Below, piece after piece: positions 47,347-57,823 of a DNA stretch of 64,000 bases. The first letter of the stretch is position 1; the number at the start of each line of letters is the position of its first letter. The DNA lies in NCBI GenBank assembly GCA_011316305.1, contig SAUG01000053.1:124001-188000 (forward strand), read 5' to 3'. Both the position numbers and the translations under genes were made by a program. Origin of the DNA: Rusavskia elegans. Its lineage: Eukaryota > Ascomycota > Lecanoromycetes > Teloschistales > Teloschistaceae. The notes beneath the pieces were generated by a model that worked only from the letters and a program-made list of their open reading frames with translations, searched no databases and was not told the DNA's origin.

Positions 47347-48642
47347 ATGGGAACTAGATCCATCCAAGATAGAACATCCGAATTTAGGACTGTTCTGGCA
47401 CAGGCACAAAAGAAGCAATCGGCAACAAAAGTTGGGGCACAACGCCGATCCCTCCTTACCGACGCACAAAGACGTGCAGCAAATGCTTCTCCAAATGGCA
47501 CTGCCAAAGGTCCCAGGCGGGGAGCAAGATCCGAGTTCGCGAGGAACGCTGCCGATATTGGGAGAGGAATCACTGGTACAATGGAAAAGCTAGAAAGACT
47601 TGCGCAACGTCTGTGATCCTTCTCTTGGGGCTATGTGTCTATCAGATTACACCACAATCTGGAATTCTCACTGATCCTGTTCGTCGCACAGTCGCCAAGA
47701 GAAAGACCTTATTCGACGACCGACCAAACGAAATCAATGAACTTACTTTTGTTATCAAACAAGATCTCGCATCACTCAACGCTCAGATATCCTCGTTACA
47801 ATCAATCTCAAAATCTCAAAATTCGCATTCAAACCGGGGCTCGGCAGCCGAACAGGAAGGCGAGCACAATAAGAACGTGAGTGGAATCAGCGTGATTTTC
47901 GACTATGACTGCGCTGACATGCTGGCTGTGTAGGTCGTGGTGCTTCTACAAGGCAAGCTCGCAGATGTGGGAGTCAATTTCAAAGAGGTTCTGGAAGTTA
48001 GAACGAAGAACATCCAAGCATCTCGAGCACGGACCGAGAATTTTGTATCGTCCGTATCTGCGCATGCTCAAGCTCCGTTAGAGCAGCAGCATTCTGCATC
48101 ACCCCTCTACAATACGCCAACCAAATCCCGAACACCGCAGCCTGGCTACCAGAATTCAAACCCCGACATCCTCAACCTAGACCCTTCATCCTCTTCCAGC
48201 TCACTCATTCGGGGTGGTCAATCAGATCAGCAGCTTCTCATGATGGAAGAGGCGCAACCTACCAACAGTTACATCAGTATGCGGGGTGACGCGATAACGG
48301 CGATAGAGCAGACCATCAATGAGCTAGGGAGTGTCTTTGGTCAGCTTGCAGCTCTGGTCTCAGAACAAGGGTAAGATATCCCGATCTCGATCAGCGTTCA
48401 ATTTTGATTCGTTCTAGTGAAATGGTCCAACGGATCGATGCCAACACCGAGGACGTAGTCGAAAACGTTGAAGGCGCCCAACGAGAATTAATGAAATACT
48501 GGTCGAGGGTGTCAGGAAACCGATGGCTTGTAGCGAAGATGTTTGGCGTCTTGATGGTTAGTATAGCTTTCTTACCATATGTGACAATCTTACTGACCGG
48601 AGATAGATTTTCTTCCTCCTTTGGGTTCTTGTCGCCGGATGA
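47347..48642 (+). CDS. sed5: Qa-SNARE Sed5 / syntaxin-5
   Basis: Five exons: 47347..47608, 47692..47876, 47934..48370, 48418..48556 and 48607..48642; introns of 83, 57, 47 and 50 bp; 352 residues. It is the Golgi t-SNARE for ER-to-Golgi and intra-Golgi fusion. The N-terminal peptide SIQDRTSEF (residues 5-13) is the Sly1-binding motif of Sed5-type syntaxins. The Habc region includes LFDDRPNEINELTFVIKQDL. The SNARE motif runs from about 265 (DAITAIEQTINELGSVFGQL) with its central Gln, through EMVQRIDANTEDVVENV. The last 12-codon exon completes the membrane anchor (MFGVLMIFFLLWVLVAG). The first donor is GTCTGT, weaker than the others, but it alone gives the expected LAQLAKRKTLFDDRP. Confidence 0.95.
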
Positions 48643-50292
48643 AAGGTCGGTTTAGCTATGCATCGTATCCAACTCGGCGTTCGAACAGGCATGGATAGCT
48701 GTTCATCTGCATTGGGGTTAGACATGGATTGTAATACTATGTACTATTATTATTGGACCTTCTGCTCCATCTTCATTGTCACGATCTATACCCTTCTGTG
48801 CTCATATAAATATTCGACAATTCAACTTCCGCTAGATTCGACTTAGTGGAATCGGTTCCCTGAGAAAGAAGACAATATTGTAACGATGAAATCAATCATC
48901 ATCAAAGTCAGCACAGCCTCTTTCGATAGAGACATTCCGCGAATATGCAAATGCTCTTCCGCGCAGATACTAAAACCAATCGAGCCCCGAAAGGAAAACA
49001 GATAACAGCATCAATACCACTCACATACCTCCGTCCCCCGGTATAAAGATGCCAAGACCTCCAGATAGGTCAGACGACGTACAGAATCACAACCCGAATT
49101 TTAAAGCGCAAGGGATGCGGGCCCCGGATTGACAACACCAGAAATCCAAGTGGTATACAGGATACGAAGGAGAAAGAAAACCATATATGAAACCCCCTGG
49201 TACGCCAACCGTATAGATCCGAGGCATATGAAAGCACGGAAGGATGGGAGATAAGCTCTTGTATATAGTTTATTACAAGGTTGAGTGAGGTAGGTTTCGA
49301 GATGTTGGTGCCAATATCAAATGCAAAAGCAAAAGCATCCGCAGATTTTTGACCTGGAATCAAGACGACATCAATATGCGGCCATCTGGCCTCCTAGTAC
49401 GTGACAAGTTGAGGTGGGAGTTGGGTGCTGTTGCTGTATCCAGTAGTGGGTTCGGTAGCGTAGTGGTGGACTCTTGCTGATTTGAAGCATTCGAGTGCGC
49501 TGAAGGCATGGTTGTAATTATATTTATCCTATTCATTCTCGTTGTCTTCATGGGAGATTAAACCCTCAGTATGGCACCAGCGTCGAGGCTCCTTAAACCT
49601 GGGAAGACAGCCAATTGACTGGAAAGGCATCAGAATCGAAGAGCGTAGGCGGCACACACTCCAAGCAACAAGTGTCATTAGAAAAAAATGCCAGAGCCCA
49701 GTTGTACCTGTGTCGGCTGGGTGATGAAAAGAATTTCTAAGCACCTGGCTTCAGTGTTACGAAGCATCATTCAATGAGGATGTCCCATATTGTCCTGTGG
49801 CTTCTTTCAAGGTTAACACTCCGAGTAGAAGCCGGGGACTGACTATACCGAGAGCGTTTCCTGCTTGACGGATTTTGTGTACATTGATAGAGAATGGAAA
49901 GAAGGCGGGATTGACTAAGATGATGTGTTCTTTATGTTTTATGCCACTTGCTTGACCGCAGAGGAAGGGAATAATGATTCCGAAAACGTGAAAAGAAAGC
50001 ACAAACCTGCGCACGTTCGTCTTGCGATCTCGCTTGTGTGGTAATTTGAGTAAGTCTTGAGTAGCGGATTTCGATCGCTATCTTCGCAATGCTCAAACTG
50101 CGAATGTAGCAAGATTCATTGGTATAGACGGGAGCGTGGAAGAATGATGCAAGCTGATAGGGGGGGTTCGCCAGATGGAGTACTTCCTGTGATCATCAAG
50201 GCAAAGGGCTAGGTCCAGATAAAGGAGGATAGTGGTAATTGTCCAGTAGAGAAATATTGGCACAGGCGTGCTGTTTGTAAAGATGGATCGTT
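48643..50292. other. 1.65-kb convergent intergenic region
   Basis: 3' flanks of sed5 and of the FIT-family gene. Short ORFs only (under 100 codons), no repeats or motifs noticed. Confidence 0.5.
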
Positions 50293-51388
50293 CTAGCGAC
50301 CTGGTATACCTAAAATGTCTCTTACTCCAGGTAGTACTCGTGGTAAGATGTAGACAACAGTGATTCCGACGAAAGCGGTACTCAGGCCCGTGAACTGCAA
50401 AGAACTCTAGTCAGCAACTCGTCTCCAATTTCCACCTATCAGTCAAACTCACCTTCTCGAACCACGTATGGAAGTACGCCGCCGTCATCAGCAGCATCCA
50501 CCAGCTCATTCCAACCACCCCAACCACGATCCCCCACCCCCATTTGCCCAGTTTCGCCTGCTTTACTTCTGGGCCCACCCTTCGATCATTGACCATCGCT
50601 CCCAGGACTTCTAACCCCAAGCTCGCACTTCCCAGTACAAGTATGAAGACATGCCCGCTGATGTCATGCCCGCCTTTCCATTTGCCCCCTGCAATCTTGC
50701 ACGCTGCGCCCGTGACAAGTTCTCTTACATCGCCCATCTCTTGCCGTGCTGTATCAGAGCGCATGAGTTCGCATTGGCCGCCTGTGAGTCTGAAGCCTCG
50801 ATCAATGAGGGCGGGGCCGAAACACCATTGCGTGACTACCATCCACCAAAACGTGACCACGACCCAACGCAGTACCGACTGCAGTTTTTGCGGTGTCAAA
50901 ACTAACACCCCGTCTTTCTCTTCCTTTTCGTCTTCTTCCTCCTCCTCCTCATCATCGTCCAGCTCCACAATTCTCCCCTTCTGACTTAGTGGTGCTGTAC
51001 TTTTTCTCCCCCCCACTATACCCATGCCCATGACGACCCACACCGCCCACGCGACCGTGAACCAAAACCATCCCACCTTGACGAACCACACATTGAATAC
51101 GTTTTTCTTCAGTGCGAAATAGTTAGGCGCCATGTCTGGTGGGTGCGATTGTGAAGTAGCCGAGTATGGGGCGGCGCGGGCGGACGGGTCAAGGAGGGAG
51201 AAGAGGGAGCCGAGAAGGAGGAGGGAAGGGTAGGTAAGCAATAGGAGAGCTTCGGCGGGTTGGAGGAGGGTTGAGAGGGTGTTGGACATCGTAGGCGGTC
51301 GTTTTGACGACGCAAGCTTGGTTGAGGTGTTAGGTGAAGCGCGAGGAGAGGGTTTGGATGCGCCATTTTGGCGGCGGGTTGCGGACAT
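50293..51388 (-). CDS. scs3: FIT-family (Scs3/FITM2) ER lipid-droplet biogenesis protein
   Basis: Exons 51388..50453 and 50394..50293 with a 58-bp intron; 345 residues. The ATG at 51388 (MSATRR) is the first real one. Four to six hydrophobic segments are visible (ALLLLTYPSLLLLGSLFSLL; VGWFWFTVAWAVWVVMGMGI; WVVVTFWWMVVTQWCFGPAL). The two active-site-type histidine regions of FIT proteins are present: KGGHDISGHVFILVLGSA (about 248-265) and AAYFHTWFEK followed by FTGLSTAF across the splice. FIT proteins reside in the ER and act on acyl-CoA to support lipid-droplet budding; yeast Scs3 affects inositol lipid metabolism. A cytosolic loop carries an uninterrupted acidic run (DDDEEEEEEDEKEEKDG, about 156-172). 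Confidence in the family is high. Confidence 0.9.
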
Positions 51389-51859
51389 TTTTGGAGGGTG
51401 TAGTAAAGGATAAGATATCAAGGATGCTGGGAGGTGACACTAAGGTTTTCTGGGCTCCATTGTTGTGGCGTTTGAAGGTGAAGTGTTCTTAACGCCGTTA
51501 ACGGAAATGTTCTGGAAGAAATAGGTAATATTGGATAATCTTAGTGCTAGCCGCTTCGGGCCCGTGATGTCAGGGGTTGTACGCAAAAGATACACCGCAA
51601 GGCATCACATCAGTTTCAACATCTGTGTCGAGTACAGTGATATATTTACAGGTCAAATGAAATGAATACATGTATAAGACCCTTCGTCGGAGAGAAGTTG
51701 ATTTGCAACGCCGTAAAGAAGGCTCTATCAGTACGGAAAGTACATTGGTGCCTAAACAACCTTCGCGCCTCCGTGATGCTTTTGCCGCCCAGTGGATATA
51801 CCTCACCCTTCAGAGAGTAGTTGCGCCCTGCTCGGCAATCGAATTCTGTGTTAAATCCC
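51389..51859. other. Intergenic region
   Basis: Promoter side of the FIT-family gene next to the 3' end of the P450 pseudogene. Nothing recognised. Confidence 0.45.
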
Positions 51860-53460
51860 TCATGATCCTGGGACGCTTCGATCTCGATTTCTTAAAATGA
51901 CATCAGAATCCAGCTGCCGGACAAACCAAGCATTATGCAGCTTCCACTCTCGGCCGGGATGGGCAAGGTAGTCCTGTAGGAGGTCAACCATAGAAGTGAT
52001 GTGCTTGGGACTGGATAGCTCACTTCAAAGCGTCGCAAGAAGCTCGGGACGAGCTTGTACATCTCAAGTAAGTTGATGTTTTTCCCTTGACAGGTCCTGG
52101 ACTCCATACCGAACTGTAACATCCTGCCATCCATTTCCTTTCTCTTCTCCTTGCTCACCTCAAGCCATCTTTCTGGCCGGTACGCGTTACATCCCACAAT
52201 TGTACTAGCAGCGATATGCCCCTTTGGGAGGCACGATTCGTTCGAGCAGTAGACCAGGGGCAGGATGCAGACGGAAAGCTTCTCTGATACAAGCGTCCAG
52301 GTAAGGAAGCTTTTGCGACTCGGCCCAAGATACGAGTCCTTCTGGTCGCTCTTCGCTCCGCCCTAAGCGTGCGGCGTCGTCGATTTGCCGCACCAACTTG
52401 CGGTGACACTCTGGGTTTTGAATGAAGTAATAAAACACCGCGGCAAGCGATATCCCGGTCGTCTCTGAACCAGCAATCGCCATACCGACGGCCAATGAAG
52501 GACCCGGCCATCGTGGAAAATTTCTGGCCTTGCCTCTGTAGCTTTCAAAAACATACTCAAGAGATCTCCGCGCCCGCCTTGGCGAATTTGACCACAGCAC
52601 AGGAGAAAGGATCGAGGTCAAGTCTATCAAGAATTCTGATGATTGGGTTCTTGAGTAGTAAGCCATCTAGCAATGGAATTTGACCGATCAGGGGATAAGT
52701 TAGTCAATCACTCTGAACGATGGACAGAGTCAATTAAACATACCGGTGCCACGTAGCTGAAGAGCCAGCCAAGGTAGCTGACCATACCATCGACGTCCTC
52801 AGCCTTGTCGATAAACCCGTCCTGTCTGCTGTAGGTAATCGCCCCTATGACGTCGGATTCATACCATTGAAGCCATCTGGCGATTTCGCAGATTGCAAGG
52901 TTCGATGAAAAGAGCGTTTCGGTTTGTCCCAAAACCTTCAACGTCGCTTCATCGACAAAAGTTCATATTGGATTAGACCGGTCATAGAGAACGCGCTGTT
53001 GATACATTCTCGAAGCTGAGCATGATAGACCTCATCGGTAGTCGAGAAAAGGGACGGCAGTCGGGAACCTTTAGCCAACGCTTGTTGCACGCGTTAGAAA
53101 TCAGACTTTAAGCCCTCAGTACCAACTTCCCATATACGTCCTCGACATATCACCTACTTTGACGAAGCCCTTATTCAGGCCACAGATTGTTCCCAAAGCG
53201 GCCGGATCAGCAAAGGATAAAACATTCGGCCCCAAACGAAGGATGTCCCCATGCTGCTTGTGCAATTTAATATGGGCAAGCTCTGGTCTTCGACCAAGAA
53301 CATCGAAGAAACGCCACGAATCAGTCAGCGAAGCAAGGAGAGGTCCTGAGTATCTCAGCAGGCCATGATTGTATCGATTTTTAACTAGGTATGCAAAGTA
53401 AACCAAAAGCAATGCAGCCAACCAATGCTCAACGAACGCGATCATAGCTATTGCCAACAT
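51860..53460 (-). pseudogene. Decayed cytochrome P450 (pisatin-demethylase-like) with stop and frameshifts
   Basis: Readable in order from the ATG at 53460: membrane anchor (WLAALLLVYFAYLV), SGPLLASLTDSWRFFDVLG, GDILRLGPNVLSFADP, VQQALAKGSRLPSLFSTTDE, TLKVLGQTETLFSSN, LKATEARPEIFHDGRVLHW, GMAIAGSETTGISL, LPYLDACIREAFRLHP, ERIVPPKG, YRPERWLE, and the heme site QFGMESRTCQGKNINLLEMY. Breaks include TAA at 53094-53096 where SDFY is expected, frame changes near 52963, 52600, 52480 and 52215, and a loss of about 18 codons before YRPERW. The heme Cys and ExxR are intact, so decay is milder than in the copy at 17950-19640. The last intron (GTGAGC...CTACAG) restores FEDYLAHPGREWKLHNAW. Confidence 0.85.
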
Positions 53461-53559
53461 GATGGCAGACTCTAAGATCAAGGGCAAGACAAATGGTAGA
53501 GAAGAAGCAACCCAATATAACTTACAGTGGCTTCTTCTTCTTCTTCTTCTTGTTCTTTT

Positions 53560-54945
53560 ACCAGCACCTGCAACCACCACGGTTTGACTCCCACTTACAC
53601 CATCTTATCTGACCTACGTATACGCTTCCGCAATAGCAAGGCTGCAGGCCGACTGTACAGTACCTCCACCAACCCTGAACCTGAATATCTAGTACTGTTC
53701 TTGGAGCAGTCGCTGACGGAACCCTTTACCTACAACCAAGATATACCGTTCAAACTTGAAGAACTAGAGCTTGCAAACGCCGAAATGGACCTACTCGATT
53801 GCGTCGACAGAGTACTCGCCAGTCCGCCCCCTACGACTGACTTCAAATCCCGGGATCCGTTGCTCATTATTGCGACGCTGAAAGCCCGTACTCCGTCGAA
53901 GCCGTACAGCTTAAGCGACCGTGCTGGACTTCTAGCAACGGCTGTAATCCTGTTGCAATCCGAGCTGCCAGTTATCGAGTATCTGGGTGGATTGGCAGGC
54001 CGACCAGACTTTCGTATTTTCCATATCTTCTCCGTTTTTGAGATGTATGCTTCTTCACCAAGAGAGTTGATTACTCCAAACTGCCCTTGGGCTCAAGAAT
54101 CCTACACACCAAGGCGTCGATTTCCATTGATCACATCACGCTCTGCGCCTACGGCTCCCATGGTGATAATGCTAGGGCACAGCAACCCAGTCACCGCGCT
54201 CTACTTGTCCCTCGCCCTGCTAGCAACTCCGTCGCAATAAGCCGGCATCTTCCTCTCCAACGAGAATGACGCTCTAGCAGCAACATGCCCTAGTATCCCA
54301 CCCGGCGTCTACTGCAAAGGGCCCCCTCACAAATTCCCCCGTCTTCCCCAACGGCACCATCCAGAATCCGCTCATCATGGACATTGCCGCCATCTGGGGC
54401 AGCATAGTCATACTAGATCCTATGGCGGGCTTCGCCCTAACCCTGATCGCAGGATACTCCGGCCGCGTCGTCACGAGTCGCGCTGGCTGGGGACTTGGAA
54501 ATGGCTGGACGACCGAACCCCCTTCCAAATGATCGCCAGGAGCCATGAGGAGAATTTCCGGCGTCGAGCAGAAGGCGCTTCTTATATCTGCCTGCCTCTT
54601 GGCCTACCTCTCAGTCCGCATGCCATCAGGGCGTTCACGATCCAGGGTATCTTGGGCCTGTGTCTGAGGCGGGGAAAGATGGTTCACCAATCCCACGGCG
54701 GAACAAACGGTTGCTGGAAGGACGGAGTAATCTTGTTTCCGTGATAATGCCGAGGGATGTACGTTGGGCTGAGAACGGCAATACGTATGCCTGGTCGCTG
54801 GTGGAGGTGGTGTTTCCGACCTACATCAGTATAAATGGGACGGAATTTCTGGTGGAGGATGGGGAAAGGACGGAGGGTTTAATGTATATAAATCAGAGCA
54901 GTGGGGAGAGGGTGAAGCTGACGGATTGGTTCGTCCGGAAATAAT
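53560..54945 (+). pseudogene. Relic of an unrecognised gene
   Basis: An open frame of about 220 codons (to 54240) begins without an ATG and has protein-like composition (LEELELANAEMDLLDCVDRV; LSDRAGLLATAVILLQSELP). Downstream segments in other frames also look coding: PLIMDIAAIWGSIVILDPMA with AGFALTLIAGYSGRV (about 54350-54470), ASYICLPLGLPLSPHAIRAF (about 54570-54630) and VIMPRDVRWAENGNTYAWSL (about 54740-54805). No splice chain joins them, so I read this as a frameshifted gene for a membrane or secreted protein. The family is not recognised. Confidence 0.35.
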
Positions 54946-55612
54946 GACGTTGGGATTTGGGGCTTTGCTGGACGAAGCGCGAGGCCGATTGGGCGAAAGA
55001 GAGAAGAACGGAACATGCCTACGGAACGGTAATGATCGTCATTGGGGCCGTGTTCACAGTCAGCACATAGACGTCGATGGATCGAGGTGTGAAGACATCA
55101 AAGGCGTTCTGAAGATATAGATATAGATATACCATCCTCCCTCTCCAGCAATTCATTTCCCGTCAAAATAATCCACCCGCCTCCTCCCCGATGCATCAAA
55201 TACCAAAACCGACTCTTCGAGCCTCCCAAGTCCATCAACGCCGGCCATGTGCTCTGCACCGCACTCACCGTGACCTTACTCCCGCAGTCTTGCCCAAACC
55301 CCCACTCGTGATGACCTTCCCGCTCGTATTGTCCGTCATTTCGCTTATGCTAATATCTACAATGATTGCTGTACAGTCGAATTCGCATTGCCTGCACCAA
55401 CGAGCAACGGCTTCGAAAGATGTCATGGTTCCTTCCTTTAAGCACTCCATCTTGTACGTTTCTCTGGGAGGAGGATTCGATACTTGTGGTTGTCTGCATG
55501 AGTTTTAGCCTGCGCACGATGCTGGCTGTGGCCACCTTTTTCGAGATTCAGTAGTTCTCATAGCAAGGAAGACGTCAAGCCAGACTGAACTCCCATCTGA
55601 TTGGAAAACCCA
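54946..55612. other. Intergenic region, convergent
   Basis: Contains a short ATAGAT repeat near 55118-55132 and no supported gene. Confidence 0.4.
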
Positions 55613-56509
55613 TCAATCATCCTTGGTGGGTGTGGACCTTTTCGATGCAACCATAGCTGTGTTGCGCATTTCGTATTTGCTGGGCTTGGTGGCTCTGGCG
55701 GGTTTACTGGTATGATCACCTCCAGCGATCGACAATCCCTGTAGGATATCTGTGCCAAACGCGTAGATCATGTACGCTGGTAAGATGATCCAGGCGCCAC
55801 TTTTGGTAGTCGGTTGATGTCAGCTTATGCCTACGATGGATGAGATGTGACATTCAGACTACTCACTTTGGTATAATCCACAAGAAGACCAGACGGGAGA
55901 GGCTGTTATGTCCGATGTAGCGGTAGTCGGAGAAATGTTCGTTCAGGGCTAACAAGTCTGAATTAATACTGGTCGACACGACATGGAAGTAAGACAATAT
56001 TTTCACATACCATAGAGCACGGTCTTGCTAAATGTCAGTAGACTCAGGGAGAAACCAAGAAGACAAGCCAACCCGCCCCATCCTCCTCCGATGCTTCTTC
56101 TTTGCCCCTTGGCAAGAGCCCACTGGCCCTGCCCGTGCATCCAAAAAATGTACAGATAGCCTAGATAGCCTATGCTTTCGAGGACATTCAGGCTGCCTTG
56201 TGCCATGGTAAAACCATTACCGGATTCGTATGCGGGCCAGCCGTACATATAATCTACTGTTCCGTACAGGGCATATGGTGTGAAGACAGGCCGGTGCCAT
56301 TTGCCTCCGGGCATCGAATGAGGGCGTAGAATAATATAGCCACTGTCCCAGGCCACCAGAGGGAGCGAAACAATAAGCCAGAGCAGTGTCAATGCTTTGG
56401 GGGTATGCGTCCATTGATGAATGGGTGATGATTTCGTTCGAGGGGCACTGGCTTTGGTCGGCGAGAGGTCAGGGGGCGGGAAGTTGGTAGGATGATTACG
56501 TGTTGCGAC
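55613..56509 (-). CDS. EXPERA-domain membrane protein (emopamil-binding / sterol isomerase-like)
   Basis: Three exons: 56509..56011, 55948..55867 and 55799..55613; introns of 62 and 67 bp; 255 residues. The ATG at 56509 sits in a strong context (GACCATGG); upstream codons lack ATG. The protein has four hydrophobic helices: ALTLLWLIVSLPLVAWDSGY; an ESIGYLGYLYIFW segment; LACLLGFSLSLLTFSKTVLY; and LVFLWIIPNGAWIILPAYMI. The EXPERA landmarks KTVLYALNEHFSDYRYIGHN and WIIPNGAWIILPAYMIYAFG cross both splices cleanly. The fold is shared by emopamil-binding protein (Delta8-Delta7 sterol isomerase), TM6SF2 and sigma-2 receptor in the ER. Catalysis here is not proven. The C-terminal 50 residues are polar. 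I would call it EXPERA-domain protein and not ERG2. Confidence 0.82.
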
Positions 56510-57823
56510 CATGGTCAGTATAAGCAAGATCCGACCGCTCAAGGCGATGAACACGTCAGGTAGGAGATGAGATATTGTTTCCAATGAAAGAATTATTGCA
56601 TGGAAATAGGTAGGCGGGCCTCCGTAGGTTTAGCTTACACTAACTTACCCTTGCTTACCTTGCCTTAGTGTCTAAGGTAGGGCAAACCCCTAAGCTATAG
56701 ATACGAGTGCTTCGGCTATGTAACATATAAAATGGATCCTAACTTAGACCGTACATCCTTCGGTAGCTCGACATGCTCCAATTCTATTCAATGGCAGCTA
56801 CTCCATATCATGGCATATATGCGTTTATAATGGTGGAACGGTAGCAGATTCACAGTTATTTGGTGCGCACCACATTGTGACTGCTGACGCATGCATGCAG
56901 ACATAATTGAGAATCCCGGTTTCTGGAAAATGAAAAGGGAAAGGAGGTATTTCTTGCTTTGCTCCAAAGGTAAATTCTCTCCAGCTCTCTGGTAATGATT
57001 GTGCTGTACCTTCTTTTCAATTCGTTTTCAATGGCAAAACCCAAGATATGGTCAGAGATCCTTGTATTCTTTCAACGTAATCTACTCTCGCAGCTCGTTT
57101 CTCCGCCGGAGGATTTCGTTGACGCCGGGGCAATGGAAAGATCACGCGAGGAAAATGAGTGACATGCTGCTGCAGAACAAAGAGCGTCCAGACACCGGCA
57201 GTCCGTTGGTGGCTCGATGGTTGCATGGTCGAATGCGGGGTGCATCTCCAAAGCGGCCAGCTGAGAAATAACCCGCATTGCAGATCGTATGTTATTGGAC
57301 AAACGGTTGGAGACTGAATGCAGCGGCGTTTTGGCGATTGAAGTCTGGCTCTGACTGTTGAGACTGCCAAAGTGTTGCAGTCGATACCTCGATGGCCTTA
57401 TCAAATCGAAAGCTTCACAGTAAAGTGAAGACGGCAACGATTGAAGCGATACCTGAGTCATGACATGGATGCGGTGGCACCAGTGGGGAACAAATGACTA
57501 AGGTGGAGAAATTGCGGAGCTCTTGGCAACTGCAGCTGTCATCAACTGGAGTAACATCGTCACGTCGTTCCTTCACCGTAAGGGCCGAGGGCGCTAGGAG
57601 CTTTGGCCTTGGCCTTTGATGCGAGATTGACGAAGGGGCGAGCTGCAGATGCAACAGCATTACAACTCAGAGGAGGAGCTGCTGCTGCTTATAACCAGTG
57701 TCCCTCCCTCTTTGCTCTCTCTGCCCTTTGCTACCCAATTGTTGCTGCAGCTTCCATCCCGTCTTGGAGTTACGCCCATTGATTTGAGGCTGGTGACATC
57801 TTGCATCCGAATCCTACGTCATC
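56510..57823. other. 1.3-kb intergenic region (divergent promoters)
   Basis: Lies between the EXPERA gene and the GH3 gene, whose starts face away from each other. Contains the inverted repeat CCTTAGTGTCTAAGG (56663-56677) within a run of CTTACCTTGC-like units, about 155 bp upstream of the EXPERA start. No gene. Confidence 0.45.
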
